A DNA stretch of 64,000 bases from Bacillota bacterium (GTDB taxonomy: Bacteria; Bacillota; Clostridia; Christensenellales; SZUA-584), in contig JAEYOE010000031.1 of the NCBI GenBank assembly GCA_023412005.1, forward strand, positions 62,001-126,000, written 5' to 3'. Shown one piece after another: positions 1 to 8,541 of this stretch (positions within the stretch are counted from its first letter, which is position 1; each line of letters opens with the position of its first letter). The notes under the pieces were generated by a model. The model saw nothing but the letters and a program-made list of their open reading frames with translations, was not told the origin of the DNA and did not search any database. A program made the position numbers and the translations under genes.

Positions 1-25
1 CCTCCAATAATTTTATTTAATCTTT

Positions 26-56
26 AAAAAAGGGTTACTCCAAAGAGAGTAACCCT
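26..56 (-). terminator. Rho-independent terminator of pgk
   Basis: A 9-bp perfect stem (positions 32-40 against 47-55, GGGTTACTC/GAGTAACCC) is followed on the minus strand by a run of six T. It lies 24 bases past the pgk stop codon. Confidence 0.9.
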
Positions 57-79
57 CAGTATGATCAGTTAGTCCTCTC

Positions 80-1264
80 TTATTTATCCTGAAGCGCCGC
101 CACACCCGGCAGTTCCTTGCCTTCAAGGAACTCAAGACTCGCGCCTCCGCCGGTGGAGATATGCGTCATCGCCTCTGCATAGCCGAAAATCTTAACCGCT
201 GCCGCGCTGTCGCCGCCGCCAATTATGGTGACCGCATCAGACTCAGCCATAGCTTTGGCAACCGTTTTGGTTCCTTCAGCAAAAGCTTCCATTTCGAACA
301 CACCCATCGGTCCGTTCCAAACCACGGTTTTCGCCGTGCGAATCTTATCGGAATAAAGCATCCTTGTTGCAGGCCCGATATCAAGCCCCATCCACCCTTT
401 GGACATATGGTCAACCGGTACCACCTGTGTTTTCGCATTGGCATCAAATTTGTCGGCTTCAATCGCATCCACAGGCAGGAAAATATCCACGCCTTTGCTT
501 TCCGCTTTTTTAAGTAAATCGAGCGACAATCCAAGGCTTTCTTCATCCACCAGCGAATCGCCCACTTCAAGGCCCTTTGCCTTTAAGAATGTATAAGCCA
601 TACCGCCGCCGATAATAATGGCATCCACTTTGTTAATCAGGTTATCGATGACGCCGATTTTATCCGCTACCTTGGCACCGCCAAGAATCGCGATAAACGG
701 ACGGACGGGTTTGTCCAGCGCATTGCCGAGGAAGTCCAGCTCTTTTCCGATGAGGAAACCGGCTACAGCGGGAATATAAGACGCCACACCGGCCGTGGAA
801 GCATGGGCTCTGTGGCAGGTGCCAAAGGCATCATTCACAAATATATCGGCGTATGAAGCCAGCTCTTTAGAAAATTCAGGGTCATTTTTTGTTTCTTCTT
901 TGTGGAAACGCACGTTTTCGAGAAGAACGATTTCGCCATCCTTAACAGCGCTGACAGCCGCTTTGGCTTCCGGCCCAATCACATCAGCCGCAAACGTGAT
1001 TTTGCGTCCGAGAAGTTTTTCCAAACGCTGTGCGACAGGCGCAAGCGAAAACTCCGGTTTAAATTCGCCCTTCGGCCGGCCAAGATGGGAGCAAAGAATA
1101 ACTTTTGCGTTCTCGCCGATCAGATACTCAATCGTTGGCAATGCAGCCACGATTCTTGTGTCATCGGTGACTTCCTTTTTTTCATTCAGCGGCACATTGA
1201 AATCCACTCTCACCAAGACCTTTTTTCCGCAGACATCAATGTCTTTGACTGTCTTTTTGTTCAT
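80..1264 (-). CDS. pgk: Phosphoglycerate kinase
   Basis: Glycolytic enzyme that transfers a phosphate from 1,3-bisphosphoglycerate to ADP in the cytosol. The 394 residues match the family length. Visible motifs are the N-terminal VRVDFNVP (about 18-25), the substrate-binding SHLGRPKG (about 59-66), a GGAKVADK segment in mid-protein and the nucleotide-side GGGDSAAA near residue 350. The ATG is preceded by AAAGGAG at good spacing. The gene stands alone: gapA and tpi are not adjacent, and trmL upstream is separated by 142 bases. A strong terminator follows it. Confidence 0.98.
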   Translation of the reverse strand: MNKKTVKDIDVCGKKVLVRVDFNVPLNEKKEVTDDTRIVAALPTIEYLIGENAKVILCSHLGRPKGEFKPEFSLAPVAQRLEKLLGRKITFAADVIGPEAKAAVSAVKDGEIVLLENVRFHKEETKNDPEFSKELASYADIFVNDAFGTCHRAHASTAGVASYIPAVAGFLIGKELDFLGNALDKPVRPFIAILGGAKVADKIGVIDNLINKVDAIIIGGGMAYTFLKAKGLEVGDSLVDEESLGLSLDLLKKAESKGVDIFLPVDAIEADKFDANAKTQVVPVDHMSKGWMGLDIGPATRMLYSDKIRTAKTVVWNGPMGVFEMEAFAEGTKTVAKAMAESDAVTIIGGGDSAAAVKIFGYAEAMTHISTGGGASLEFLEGKELPGVAALQDK

Positions 1265-1295
1265 ATATGGCTCCTTTTATTATGCAATTATGCTG

Positions 1296-1310
1296 ATACT
1301 CAAAGAGTAT
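1296..1310. promoter_or_regulatory. Short inverted repeat upstream of pgk
   Basis: ATACTC-AAA-GAGTAT, a perfect 6-bp dyad about 30-45 bases before the pgk start. It overlaps a TATACT sequence on the minus strand that could be a -10 element, although no good -35 lies 17 bp upstream. It could be an operator or a 5' UTR hairpin. The function is unknown. Confidence 0.3.
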
Positions 1311-1406
1311 AATGATCTTGGATAATTTTATTCGAAAAGATTTCAAAAAGCAAGGAAAAGTTCATCTTTTCACAAGCAGGCGTAAAGATGATGCCTTTAT
1401 TTTTAG

Positions 1407-1871
1407 TTATGTCATATCCGGAAAACCCCATTGGCGAAGCGCTTCGTAAACCACGATGCTCACAGAATTCGAAAGGTTGAGCGAGCGAAGGCCATCCTTC
1501 ATCGGAATACGGATGCTCCTTGACGGATTGGAAAAAATGAGAGGTTCGGGCAGCCCCTTTGTTTCTTTTCCGAACAGCAGGTAGCAGCCATCCTCATAAC
1601 TCACTTCGTGGTAAGCGTGTTTGGCTTTTGTCGAGCAGTAATAGTATGACCCCCCCGCAGTCGCGGTGAAAAATTCGTCCAGACTTTTGTGAACCGCAAC
1701 GTTCAGGTGCGGCCAGTAATCAAGCCCCGCCCGTTTGAGCTGTTTGTCATCAATACTGAAGCCAAGCGGCTCCACCAGATGCAGCTGAGCACCCGTTACG
1801 GCACATGTTCGTGCGACATTTCCGGTATTCGCAGGAATTTCGGGTTCCACCAGCACAATATTGATATGCAT
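1407..1871 (-). CDS. trmL: tRNA (cytidine/uridine-34 2'-O)-methyltransferase, SPOUT family
   Basis: Methylates the ribose of the wobble nucleotide in tRNA-Leu isoacceptors, using SAM. The 154 residues are the normal length for TrmL/CspR. The protein begins with the family signature EPEIPANTGN (about 9-18), has LLFGKETKGLP (about 98-108), and ends in the SPOUT knot segment with NLSNSVSIVVYEALRQ, where the SAM pocket forms. The ATG follows GGAGAAAAACTTTA, an acceptable ribosome site. It is transcribed toward pgk. No terminator is obvious between the two, so read-through is possible. Confidence 0.93.
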   Translation of the reverse strand: MHINIVLVEPEIPANTGNVARTCAVTGAQLHLVEPLGFSIDDKQLKRAGLDYWPHLNVAVHKSLDEFFTATAGGSYYYCSTKAKHAYHEVSYEDGCYLLFGKETKGLPEPLIFSNPSRSIRIPMKDGLRSLNLSNSVSIVVYEALRQWGFPDMT

Positions 1872-1997
1872 TAAAGTTTTTCTCCTGACACAGTATTAAC
1901 TCACATTTTTACTCACGTATTATACATGACAGTGCTGAGTCAGGCAATTAACGACGCTGTTTTTTAAAAGCGATGCATATTATCGACAGCTTTTTTT

Positions 1998-2008
1998 TAT
2001 AATATAAT
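1998..2008 (+). promoter_or_regulatory. Possible -10 region for the murJ-mazG-hup unit
   Basis: Two overlapping TATAAT hexamers (1998-2003 and 2003-2008) lie 55-65 bases before the murJ start. Neither has a convincing -35 at 16-18 bp, so the assignment is tentative. Confidence 0.35.
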
Positions 2009-2062
2009 GCTTAACCCTTCTTTTGATCGCTTATATGCAAAAAAATACTGAACGGAGAAGCT

Positions 2063-3691
2063 ATGTCAAATGTTCCGAAAAGCTTTGTAAAGGGCGCAGC
2101 GATACTCGGTGCCGCGGGCTTGATTGTAAAATTTATCGGCGCTGTTTTCCGTATACCGCTTACCAACATCATCGGCGCGGACGGCATGGCCAATTATCAG
2201 GTTGCGTATCCGATATACGCGGCATTGGTTGTGATATCCACAGCGGGGCTTCCGGCTGCCATCTCGAAACTTGTTTCCGAGCGCGTCACACTCGGCGATT
2301 ATAGCGGTGCGCACCACGTTTTCCAAACAGCGTTTAAGCTGCTGATGATCATCGGCATCGCGTCCACAATCGTCATGTTTGCGTTATCGGGCGTGCTTGC
2401 CAACGCCGCGCAAATTCCCACTGCCAAGCTCTCCCTTGTTATGATCGCCCCTTCGCTCTTCTTCGTTTCAATATTATCCGCTTACAGAGGCTATTTTCAG
2501 GGGCTGCAAACGATGTCTCCCACGGCGCTGACACAGATCGTCGAGCAGCTTGTTAAACTCGGTGCCGGACTGTATTTTGCACAGCTATGGTTCCCCAAAG
2601 GTGAAGCCTTCGGTGCGGCTGGTGCGCTTTTCGGTGTCACCATTTCTGAGATCTGTGCGCTTACCGTGATTTTTATTATGTACCAGATAAAAAACAGGCA
2701 GCTAAAACAAAAGCGAACCCGCACCTCCGGTTTTGGCAAAAGCCTTGGACGTACCACCATGCGCGACCTTCTTTTCACTGCCGTTCCCGTCACAATCGGC
2801 GCTTGCCTGATGCCCATTGTCAATTTCTTCGATACGCTGATTGTGACAAACACGATGGCCGGTGTGGATTACGCCGCGTTTAATCCGCTCTCCCCCAAAA
2901 CCAGCTTCGGCGTGCTGACCGGATCGGTTAACCCGCTGATCAACATGCCCGCCGTGCTTTCGCTTGCGCTATGCATGAGCCTTGTTCCTGCCATATCGGA
3001 AGCGCGCGCTGTTAACAGCCAACAGCTCGTGAGCGCTCGCTCGGCGATGGGGTTTAAATTATCCATATTGGTTGGCCTCCCGTGCGCGGTGGGGCTGTTT
3101 ATTCTGGCAAGCCCTATTATCTCTCTGCTTTATTCCAAAGGTCTTGAGCCGCAGGAGCTCGTCGTCGGTACGCAGCTTTTGCAGACGCTCTCGATCGGCG
3201 TGCTGTTTTTAACGCTGCTGCAAACAATGACAGGCATTTTGCAGGGAGCCGGCCATCCGGCTATTCCTGTTTTCAGCCTCGCGGTGGGCGCATTTGTAAA
3301 AGTTGTCATCAGCATCTTGCTGATACGCGTTCCTTCGATTAATATAAATGGAGCAGCGATCGGAACAGCGGCGTGCTATGGCATCGCTGCGCTGCTGAAT
3401 GTGTGTTTTGTCATCAAGCACGCAAAGCCGTCCGTAAAGCCAATACCCGACGTTTTGATGCCGCTATTGTCAACAGTCGTCATGGGCGTGGCGGTCTGTC
3501 TCATCTATTTTGGCCTCGCCCCATTATGGGGCAGCTCAAAAGCTGCGCTTTTGAGCATGGCAGCTGCCGTTATTGTTTATTTGGCTCTTTTGGTGATGAC
3601 AAGATCGATTACAAAAAAAGATATGGAATTCTTACCGGGCGGCGGACGCTTTCAGCGATTGATGGCCCGATTAGGGGTTTGGGAGGATTGA
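2063..3691 (+). CDS. MurJ/SpoVB-family polysaccharide (lipid II) flippase
   Basis: Polytopic membrane protein of the MOP/MVF superfamily that flips lipid-linked cell-wall precursors across the membrane. The 542 residues and roughly 14 hydrophobic segments fit the YabM/SpoVB/YkvU branch. The N-terminus carries a typical early motif (KGAAILGAAGLIVKFIGAVFR region) and an NIIGADGMANYQ stretch seen in SpoVB-like proteins. ATG after CGGAGAAGCT. The mazG/yabN gene starts 1 base after the stop, as in the Bacillus yabM-yabN pair, which supports the YabM-like assignment. Whether it serves vegetative or spore peptidoglycan cannot be told from the sequence. Confidence 0.9.
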   Translation: MSNVPKSFVKGAAILGAAGLIVKFIGAVFRIPLTNIIGADGMANYQVAYPIYAALVVISTAGLPAAISKLVSERVTLGDYSGAHHVFQTAFKLLMIIGIASTIVMFALSGVLANAAQIPTAKLSLVMIAPSLFFVSILSAYRGYFQGLQTMSPTALTQIVEQLVKLGAGLYFAQLWFPKGEAFGAAGALFGVTISEICALTVIFIMYQIKNRQLKQKRTRTSGFGKSLGRTTMRDLLFTAVPVTIGACLMPIVNFFDTLIVTNTMAGVDYAAFNPLSPKTSFGVLTGSVNPLINMPAVLSLALCMSLVPAISEARAVNSQQLVSARSAMGFKLSILVGLPCAVGLFILASPIISLLYSKGLEPQELVVGTQLLQTLSIGVLFLTLLQTMTGILQGAGHPAIPVFSLAVGAFVKVVISILLIRVPSININGAAIGTAACYGIAALLNVCFVIKHAKPSVKPIPDVLMPLLSTVVMGVAVCLIYFGLAPLWGSSKAALLSMAAAVIVYLALLVMTRSITKKDMEFLPGGGRFQRLMARLGVWED

Positions 3692-3692
3692 A

Positions 3693-5105
3693 ATGCATTT
3701 AACGATAGCCAGCATGAACGCAACCGGCGAAATTCATGAGGACGTGCGCAAAATCGCGCATCAGACAAGCCGGGTTATCTTGCAAACGAAAATTGGACAT
3801 GCTCTGAAAGACGACATTGCTTACGATTCGCTCGACGATCTGTATGAATCAGCGGATGATTTTGACGCACTCGCAGCGCTTGCCTGCGAACGCCTGATGC
3901 TTGACGGCACTTTATTCATTGTTCTCGGTGATATTTGCCGCAACACCATTGCGGCTTATGCGGTGAAACGCATCATACAATCCGGCGGCAGCGTCAGCGT
4001 GATACCCGACGGCAGCCCGGCACTCTGCGCGGCATTTGCAGCAGGCGCGGCTGATGGATTGAACGGTGTTCTATCGTTTAGCGCAGCGTCTTTTACCCGG
4101 GTTTGCGATACGGATGCCGCACTTGTGATCGACGAAATCGACTCGCGGCTCAAAGCATCCGATTTAAAGCTGAAGCTGTCGCGCGTTTACGATGATGAGC
4201 ATCCTTTATTCATTGCGGATATCCGCAGCATGTGTGGGAAAATAATTCCACTTTGCCTCCTTGACGCGGAGCCTTCATACGGTTATTATACTAGCGTGGT
4301 AGTTGCTTCCTGTCCGCTTGAACAAAAGCGCCGATACACCTTTTGCGACCTTGTGACTGTAATGGAGCGACTGCGTTCGAGAAACGGCTGCCCGTGGGAC
4401 AGAGAGCAGACGCATTTAAGCCTCAAGCGTTATCTGGTGGAAGAAAGCTATGAAGTGCTGGAAGCCATTGATAACGACGATATGGATGCGCTATACGACG
4501 AGCTCGGCGATGTGCTTTTGCAGGTGGTGTTCCATGCACGAATCGCCCAGCAGCATGGTGAATTCGATATATCCGATGTGACGACAGCCATTTGCTCCAA
4601 AATGATTTCCCGTCACACACATATTTTCGGCTGTGCCGTTGCCAATTCGCCCGACGACGTTATCAGCAACTGGGAACAGATTAAGAAGGGCGAAAAAGGC
4701 CAGCAAACACAAACCGAGGTGCTGCAGGGTGTGCCAAAGAGCATGCCCGCACTGATGAGAAGCGGCAAGGTTCAACATAAAGCAGCACATGTCGGCTTTG
4801 ATTTTACAGAGGTCTCTCAGGCATTTGACAAGCTGCTGGAAGAAATCGAGGAAGTTAAGCAAAGCCGAGATAATGCCGCGCTCCAAAACGAATGCGGTGA
4901 TCTGCTCTTCTCCGCAGTGAATGTGGTTCGTCTGCTCGGTGTGGAGCCGGAAACGGCGCTGCAAAAAGCCACAGATAAGTTCATTTCACGGTTTGCCGTG
5001 GTCGAGAAAATGGCGGCTGAGCAAAATGTGGACATGCGAAGCTGTGGTATTGAAAAGCTCGATGAGCTTTGGGACAAAGCAAAATTGCAGATTGGCGGGA
5101 ATTAA
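3693..5105 (+). CDS. mazG: YabN-like MazG nucleoside triphosphate pyrophosphohydrolase with degenerate methylase-like N-terminus
   Basis: The C-terminal half is a clear tandem MazG: CPWDREQT (about 232-239), the metal-binding EESYE/DELGD set (about 249-272), and a second all-alpha repeat with EEIEE and NECGDLLF (about 376-405). MazG hydrolyses non-canonical NTPs to NMP and PPi. The N-terminal 210 residues occupy the place of the tetrapyrrole-methylase-like domain of YabN, but the GxGPGD SAM-binding signature expected at the start is missing (it reads MHLTIASMNATG). Later segments such as VIPDGSPALCAAFAA still resemble the family. The gene follows murJ by 1 base, and hup follows 60 bases downstream. 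MazG function is near certain; a methylase role looks lost. Confidence 0.92.
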   Translation: MHLTIASMNATGEIHEDVRKIAHQTSRVILQTKIGHALKDDIAYDSLDDLYESADDFDALAALACERLMLDGTLFIVLGDICRNTIAAYAVKRIIQSGGSVSVIPDGSPALCAAFAAGAADGLNGVLSFSAASFTRVCDTDAALVIDEIDSRLKASDLKLKLSRVYDDEHPLFIADIRSMCGKIIPLCLLDAEPSYGYYTSVVVASCPLEQKRRYTFCDLVTVMERLRSRNGCPWDREQTHLSLKRYLVEESYEVLEAIDNDDMDALYDELGDVLLQVVFHARIAQQHGEFDISDVTTAICSKMISRHTHIFGCAVANSPDDVISNWEQIKKGEKGQQTQTEVLQGVPKSMPALMRSGKVQHKAAHVGFDFTEVSQAFDKLLEEIEEVKQSRDNAALQNECGDLLFSAVNVVRLLGVEPETALQKATDKFISRFAVVEKMAAEQNVDMRSCGIEKLDELWDKAKLQIGGN

Positions 5106-5120
5106 CGTCTCACCAATCTG

Positions 5121-5137
5121 AAAGGTTATATTAACCT
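5121..5137 (+). promoter_or_regulatory. Palindrome between mazG and hup
   Basis: AAGGTTA-TAT-TAACCTT is a perfect 7-bp dyad just upstream of the hup ribosome site. No T-run follows, so it is not a classical terminator. It could be an operator, an RNA-processing hairpin or a translation-controlling element for the abundant HU protein. Confidence 0.4.
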
Positions 5138-5165
5138 TAAATTAATTAATCAGGAGGAACCCAGA

Positions 5166-5438
5166 ATGAACAAAACCGAATTAATTGATGCCGTTGCTCA
5201 AAAATCTGATCTTAAGAAAAAAGATGCCGAAGCATGCCTTTCCGCGCTGATCGATGTGATCACCGACGCATTGAATAAGGGCGACAAAGTCCAGTGGACA
5301 GGCTTTGGTTCTTTTGAATTAAGACAGAGAGCTGCAAGAAAAGGTGTCAACCCAGCTACCGGCGCACAGATCGATATCGCCGCTTCCAGCGCACCGGCGT
5401 TCAAGCCCGGCAAAGCTTTTAAAGACGCGCTCAAATAA
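5166..5438 (+). CDS. hup: DNA-binding protein HU
   Basis: Histone-like protein that bends and compacts DNA as a homodimer. The 90 residues are the exact family length. It opens with MNKTELIDAVA, has the conserved GFGSFELRQRAARKGVNP arm region (about 46-63) and ends PGKAFKDALK. An excellent ribosome site (AGGAGG) lies 8 bases before ATG. Placement after yabM-yabN is the conserved clostridial order; the S4-domain gene (yabO/hslR) that normally follows is absent. It ends in a strong terminator. Confidence 0.98.
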   Translation: MNKTELIDAVAQKSDLKKKDAEACLSALIDVITDALNKGDKVQWTGFGSFELRQRAARKGVNPATGAQIDIAASSAPAFKPGKAFKDALK

Positions 5439-5454
5439 ACCGGATTTTCATGAA

Positions 5455-5481
5455 AGCAGAGTGAATCCACTCTGCTTTTTT
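5455..5481 (+). terminator. Rho-independent terminator of hup
   Basis: A 9-bp perfect stem AGCAGAGTG/CACTCTGCT with a 4-base loop, followed by TTTTTT. It sits 17 bases past the hup stop. Confidence 0.95.
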
Positions 5482-5483
5482 AT

Positions 5484-5929
5484 TTACCACCAGGCAAACA
5501 TATCGCAAAATAAACGTCACTGAATTCATAGCAACCTACAATTTGGTCTTGCCCCAATGGCAGACTTAATTTGTATCATATCGCTATATCTTTATATCAG
5601 CGATTATTATGACTATGGCATAACGGAACTTATGATGTGCTATGCTCTTGATGTGTGTTTTGAGGCGCAAGATCGCTGACAATTTATCAATATGTCACTT
5701 CTGTTGATAGCAACTATTTCTGTCATACAGTCACTTCTATCTTATTGACGAAACAAATGACTATGCAATGGATCAAGAACTGCTCCCCATGACATGTTGA
5801 GGGCTTTTACCGTTTATTCGCCGGTATAGACGGCTTTTTATTATTTCACATCATGTTCATTTTAAAATTATTTAACAATACATTTTTATTTGGGGATGAT
5901 ATAATTAACTATAAAATAAGGAGCTTAAT
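5484..5929. other. Long non-coding gap between hup and the acyltransferase
   Basis: About 445 bases without a supportable gene. It contains a possible weak terminator (5811-5840: CCGTTTAT/ATAGACGG stem with one G:T pair, then CTTTTTATT), a small hairpin near 5545-5565, and an A+T-rich stretch with TATAAT at about 5900, a possible -10 for the next gene. This gap is one edge of the segment that separates the two halves of the yab cluster. Confidence 0.5.
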
Positions 5930-7120
5930 GTGAGCAAACATAAACAATCGCCTATTCAGCGAATCATTGTATTCATACTGCTTGTTTTATATAAAGCGAC
6001 ATTCGGTGTTTATATCAGGCTCTTTTACAGGCTTAGCACACAAAGCAGAAAAATTCTCCCTAAGAAAGGGCCGTATCTTCTGCTGGCCAATCACTGCAAC
6101 AATTTCGACGGCCTTTTTCTGCAATGTCTGATTCCGCAAACAATCAGCTTTGTAGTCACAGATGCGATATTTAAAAACAAGGCCCTCGGAAAACTCATGG
6201 CAATGGTGGGTTATATTCCGAAGCGAAAAAATGTGACGGACAGCAGCGCCATACGCCAGATCATACGCGCGGTGAAGCAAAAACGCATTGTGGGCATATT
6301 CCCCGAAGGCGGGCGCAGTTGGGATGGCAAAACAGGCCCCATCTCCCCCGCCACATTTCGTCTTGCGAAAATGCTTGGCATTCCCGTGGTGACCGCGTGC
6401 ATTAAAGGCTCTTATCTTTCCGAGCCCCGCTGGGCCAACACCAAACGACGCGGGCGTGTGGAAATTGACTTTCAGCTTGTTTTTGCCGACGGTGTGATTA
6501 AAAGCCTAGAGACAGCCGAAGAGACTATCACCTGCGCCTTGGCGCACAATGAAGCCGACTGGCAGCAGCAATGGCATATACCGTATAAAGGCAAAGCACC
6601 GGCCGAAGGCCTTGAGCGGCTGCTGTTTACCTGCCCGACATGCGAGTCGATAGGCACGCTGCGCTCGTCTGACGATCGCCTGACCTGCCTTATGTGCGAT
6701 GCCGCCTATTCTATTGATGCCTTCGGTTATCTGCATGCTCAAAGCGGTACGCTTCCTTCCGAATGCATTGACCAAGTCAATGCATGGCAGCAAGGTCTGC
6801 TTGCGCAAAAATTCGATCACGCAGCCGCCGCTGTGCTTTTATCCGATGAGCGTGCGTGTCTTTACTGTGCCAGCGCCCAACATGCGCCTTTTGAACGGGT
6901 AGATGAAGGCACACTCACGTTGACCAAAACCGAGCTGAGCCTCGGCAGCCATCGTTTTGATATCGATAAAATCCGCGGTGTTGCCGTTTATTTCAAAACC
7001 CATCTGGAATTTCGGTATGACGGACTAGACCGTAGAATCGGGTTTCACGACCAGCACATATCCGCGTATAAATGGGAAAGCGCATTACGGACATTAAAGA
7101 ATGATGCAAAGGAGAATTAA
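5930..7120 (+). CDS. PlsC-type lysophospholipid acyltransferase with C-terminal zinc-ribbon extension
   Basis: The N-terminal 220 residues are a 1-acyl-glycerol-3-phosphate acyltransferase fold: membrane-proximal hydrophobic segment (about 12-32), catalytic NHCNNFDG (HX4D, about 53-60), and substrate motif FPEGGRSWDG (about 124-133). Family knowledge predicts acyl transfer to a lysolipid at the cytoplasmic face. The C-terminal 170 residues are unusual: two Cys pairs, CPTC (about 234-237) and CLMC (about 253-256), make a zinc ribbon, followed by an unrecognised domain. Start is GTG with AAGGAG 8 bases upstream; the nearby ATG is out of frame. The next gene begins 3 bases after the stop. Confidence 0.85.
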   Translation: MSKHKQSPIQRIIVFILLVLYKATFGVYIRLFYRLSTQSRKILPKKGPYLLLANHCNNFDGLFLQCLIPQTISFVVTDAIFKNKALGKLMAMVGYIPKRKNVTDSSAIRQIIRAVKQKRIVGIFPEGGRSWDGKTGPISPATFRLAKMLGIPVVTACIKGSYLSEPRWANTKRRGRVEIDFQLVFADGVIKSLETAEETITCALAHNEADWQQQWHIPYKGKAPAEGLERLLFTCPTCESIGTLRSSDDRLTCLMCDAAYSIDAFGYLHAQSGTLPSECIDQVNAWQQGLLAQKFDHAAAAVLLSDERACLYCASAQHAPFERVDEGTLTLTKTELSLGSHRFDIDKIRGVAVYFKTHLEFRYDGLDRRIGFHDQHISAYKWESALRTLKNDAKEN

Positions 7121-7123
7121 CAC

Positions 7124-8521
7124 ATGAGCAATATCGGCGGATGGGACTTGGTTCTGCAGTTCGGGTGTTTGTTTGGGCTCCTCGGCGTATCGCTGATTCT
7201 CAAATCGGTGATTCCCTTTTTCAGCCGTCATCTGGTGCCCACGGCTTTATTCGGCGGTTTTATCGGCCTAATACTCGGGCCGGAGATTCTCCATGTGATT
7301 CCATTTGATCGGGAAATGCTGGAGAATATGGTCTATCACTTTATGGCCATCGGTTTCATCGCCATGGCGCTTAAAAAGCGCAGCAAAAAATCTACTGAAA
7401 ACATCACCAATACCGGATTTGCGATAGTCAACACATACATCTGGCAGGCCGCTTTGGGGCTTGGGATCACACTGCTGCTGTTCTTCACAATCATGCCGGA
7501 GCTGTTCCCGAATTTTGGGCTGCTGCTGCCTTTGTCTTATGCACAAGGCCCCGGACAGGCCTTCTCGACGGGGCAGTCTTTCGAAATGCTGGAGCCCGCA
7601 TCCAAGGCACTTGCTAACGGAGGCAATGTTGGTCTTTCAATGGCCAACCTCGGTTTTCTGTGGGCAATCATCGGCGGCATACCGTTTATGTATTTCATGA
7701 GAAAAAAATACAACAAAAGCAAAACGGGCATCACATCCTCTGCCACAACCACCTCGGCTGCTTCCCCCGATATACAGGAGCATACAAGCAAAGTTCCGAT
7801 TACCCTTTATCTTGATGATCTGACCATTCAAGTGGTTTTGATCGGTATCTGCTATTTGCTCACGTATCTGCTGCTGCTCGGCCTTGAAGCGCTGCTTGGT
7901 TCTCAAAGCATACTCATGAAGCTCTTCTGGGGGTTCCAGTTCCTTTTCGGCACGCTGATTGCCATGATGGCACGTTTTGTTTTTAACAAGCTTAATAAAA
8001 AGGGCATCATCCGTACCGACTACGCCGATAATTATCTGCTGCAGCGCATCTCATCCACAGCGTTTGATATCATGATCGTTGCATCAGTCTGTGCCGTATC
8101 GCTGAGTGTGCTTTCGCAGTATTGGGTGCCTGTGCTGATTCTGTCGACAGTCGGCGGCCTTTTCACAATGGTCTACTCGGCAAAAATGGCCAAGTGGATC
8201 TACCGTGAAGAGGTGATTGAGCATGCGGTGGCGCTTTACGGCATGTGGACCGGAACCGTGGTAACCGCGATGGCGCTGCTCAAAGAGATGGATCCGGACG
8301 GCAAAACGAGCGTGCCCGAAAGCCTCGTGCTCGGCAGCGGCTTCGGCGCGATCATCGGCATTCCTTTAATGATGGTACTCAGCATTCCCGTATCGGCCTG
8401 GGTTGACGATAAGCCGTGGCTTTATATTGTCACATTCGGCATATTCGCGGTGTATTCGGCGGTTTGCCTGATAGGCATTAAATACAGCAAAAAGCATTAT
8501 TCTAAAAAATTAAAAGCTTAG
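7124..8521 (+). CDS. GltS-like sodium/glutamate symporter family protein
   Basis: Polytopic membrane carrier. The 465 residues start with a hydrophobic GLLGVSLILK segment and a GGFIGLILGPE motif, typical of the GltS (ESS) family of Na+/glutamate symporters. Two hydrophobic halves are separated by a polar Ser/Thr/Ala-rich loop (about 192-226). It is longer than E. coli GltS (about 400 residues), mainly because of this loop and extra terminal segments. It is translationally close to the upstream acyltransferase (3-base gap) and 20 bases ahead of the sugar symporter, suggesting one transcript. The transported substrate is not proven; other anions are possible. Confidence 0.75.
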   Translation: MSNIGGWDLVLQFGCLFGLLGVSLILKSVIPFFSRHLVPTALFGGFIGLILGPEILHVIPFDREMLENMVYHFMAIGFIAMALKKRSKKSTENITNTGFAIVNTYIWQAALGLGITLLLFFTIMPELFPNFGLLLPLSYAQGPGQAFSTGQSFEMLEPASKALANGGNVGLSMANLGFLWAIIGGIPFMYFMRKKYNKSKTGITSSATTTSAASPDIQEHTSKVPITLYLDDLTIQVVLIGICYLLTYLLLLGLEALLGSQSILMKLFWGFQFLFGTLIAMMARFVFNKLNKKGIIRTDYADNYLLQRISSTAFDIMIVASVCAVSLSVLSQYWVPVLILSTVGGLFTMVYSAKMAKWIYREEVIEHAVALYGMWTGTVVTAMALLKEMDPDGKTSVPESLVLGSGFGAIIGIPLMMVLSIPVSAWVDDKPWLYIVTFGIFAVYSAVCLIGIKYSKKHYSKKLKA

Positions 8522-8541
8522 ATAGATTTAACGGGGGTATT

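Noticed and set aside
5545..5565. Structured RNA in the hup-acyltransferase gap
   Set aside because: Only one small bulged hairpin; no promoter with both elements and no known motif.
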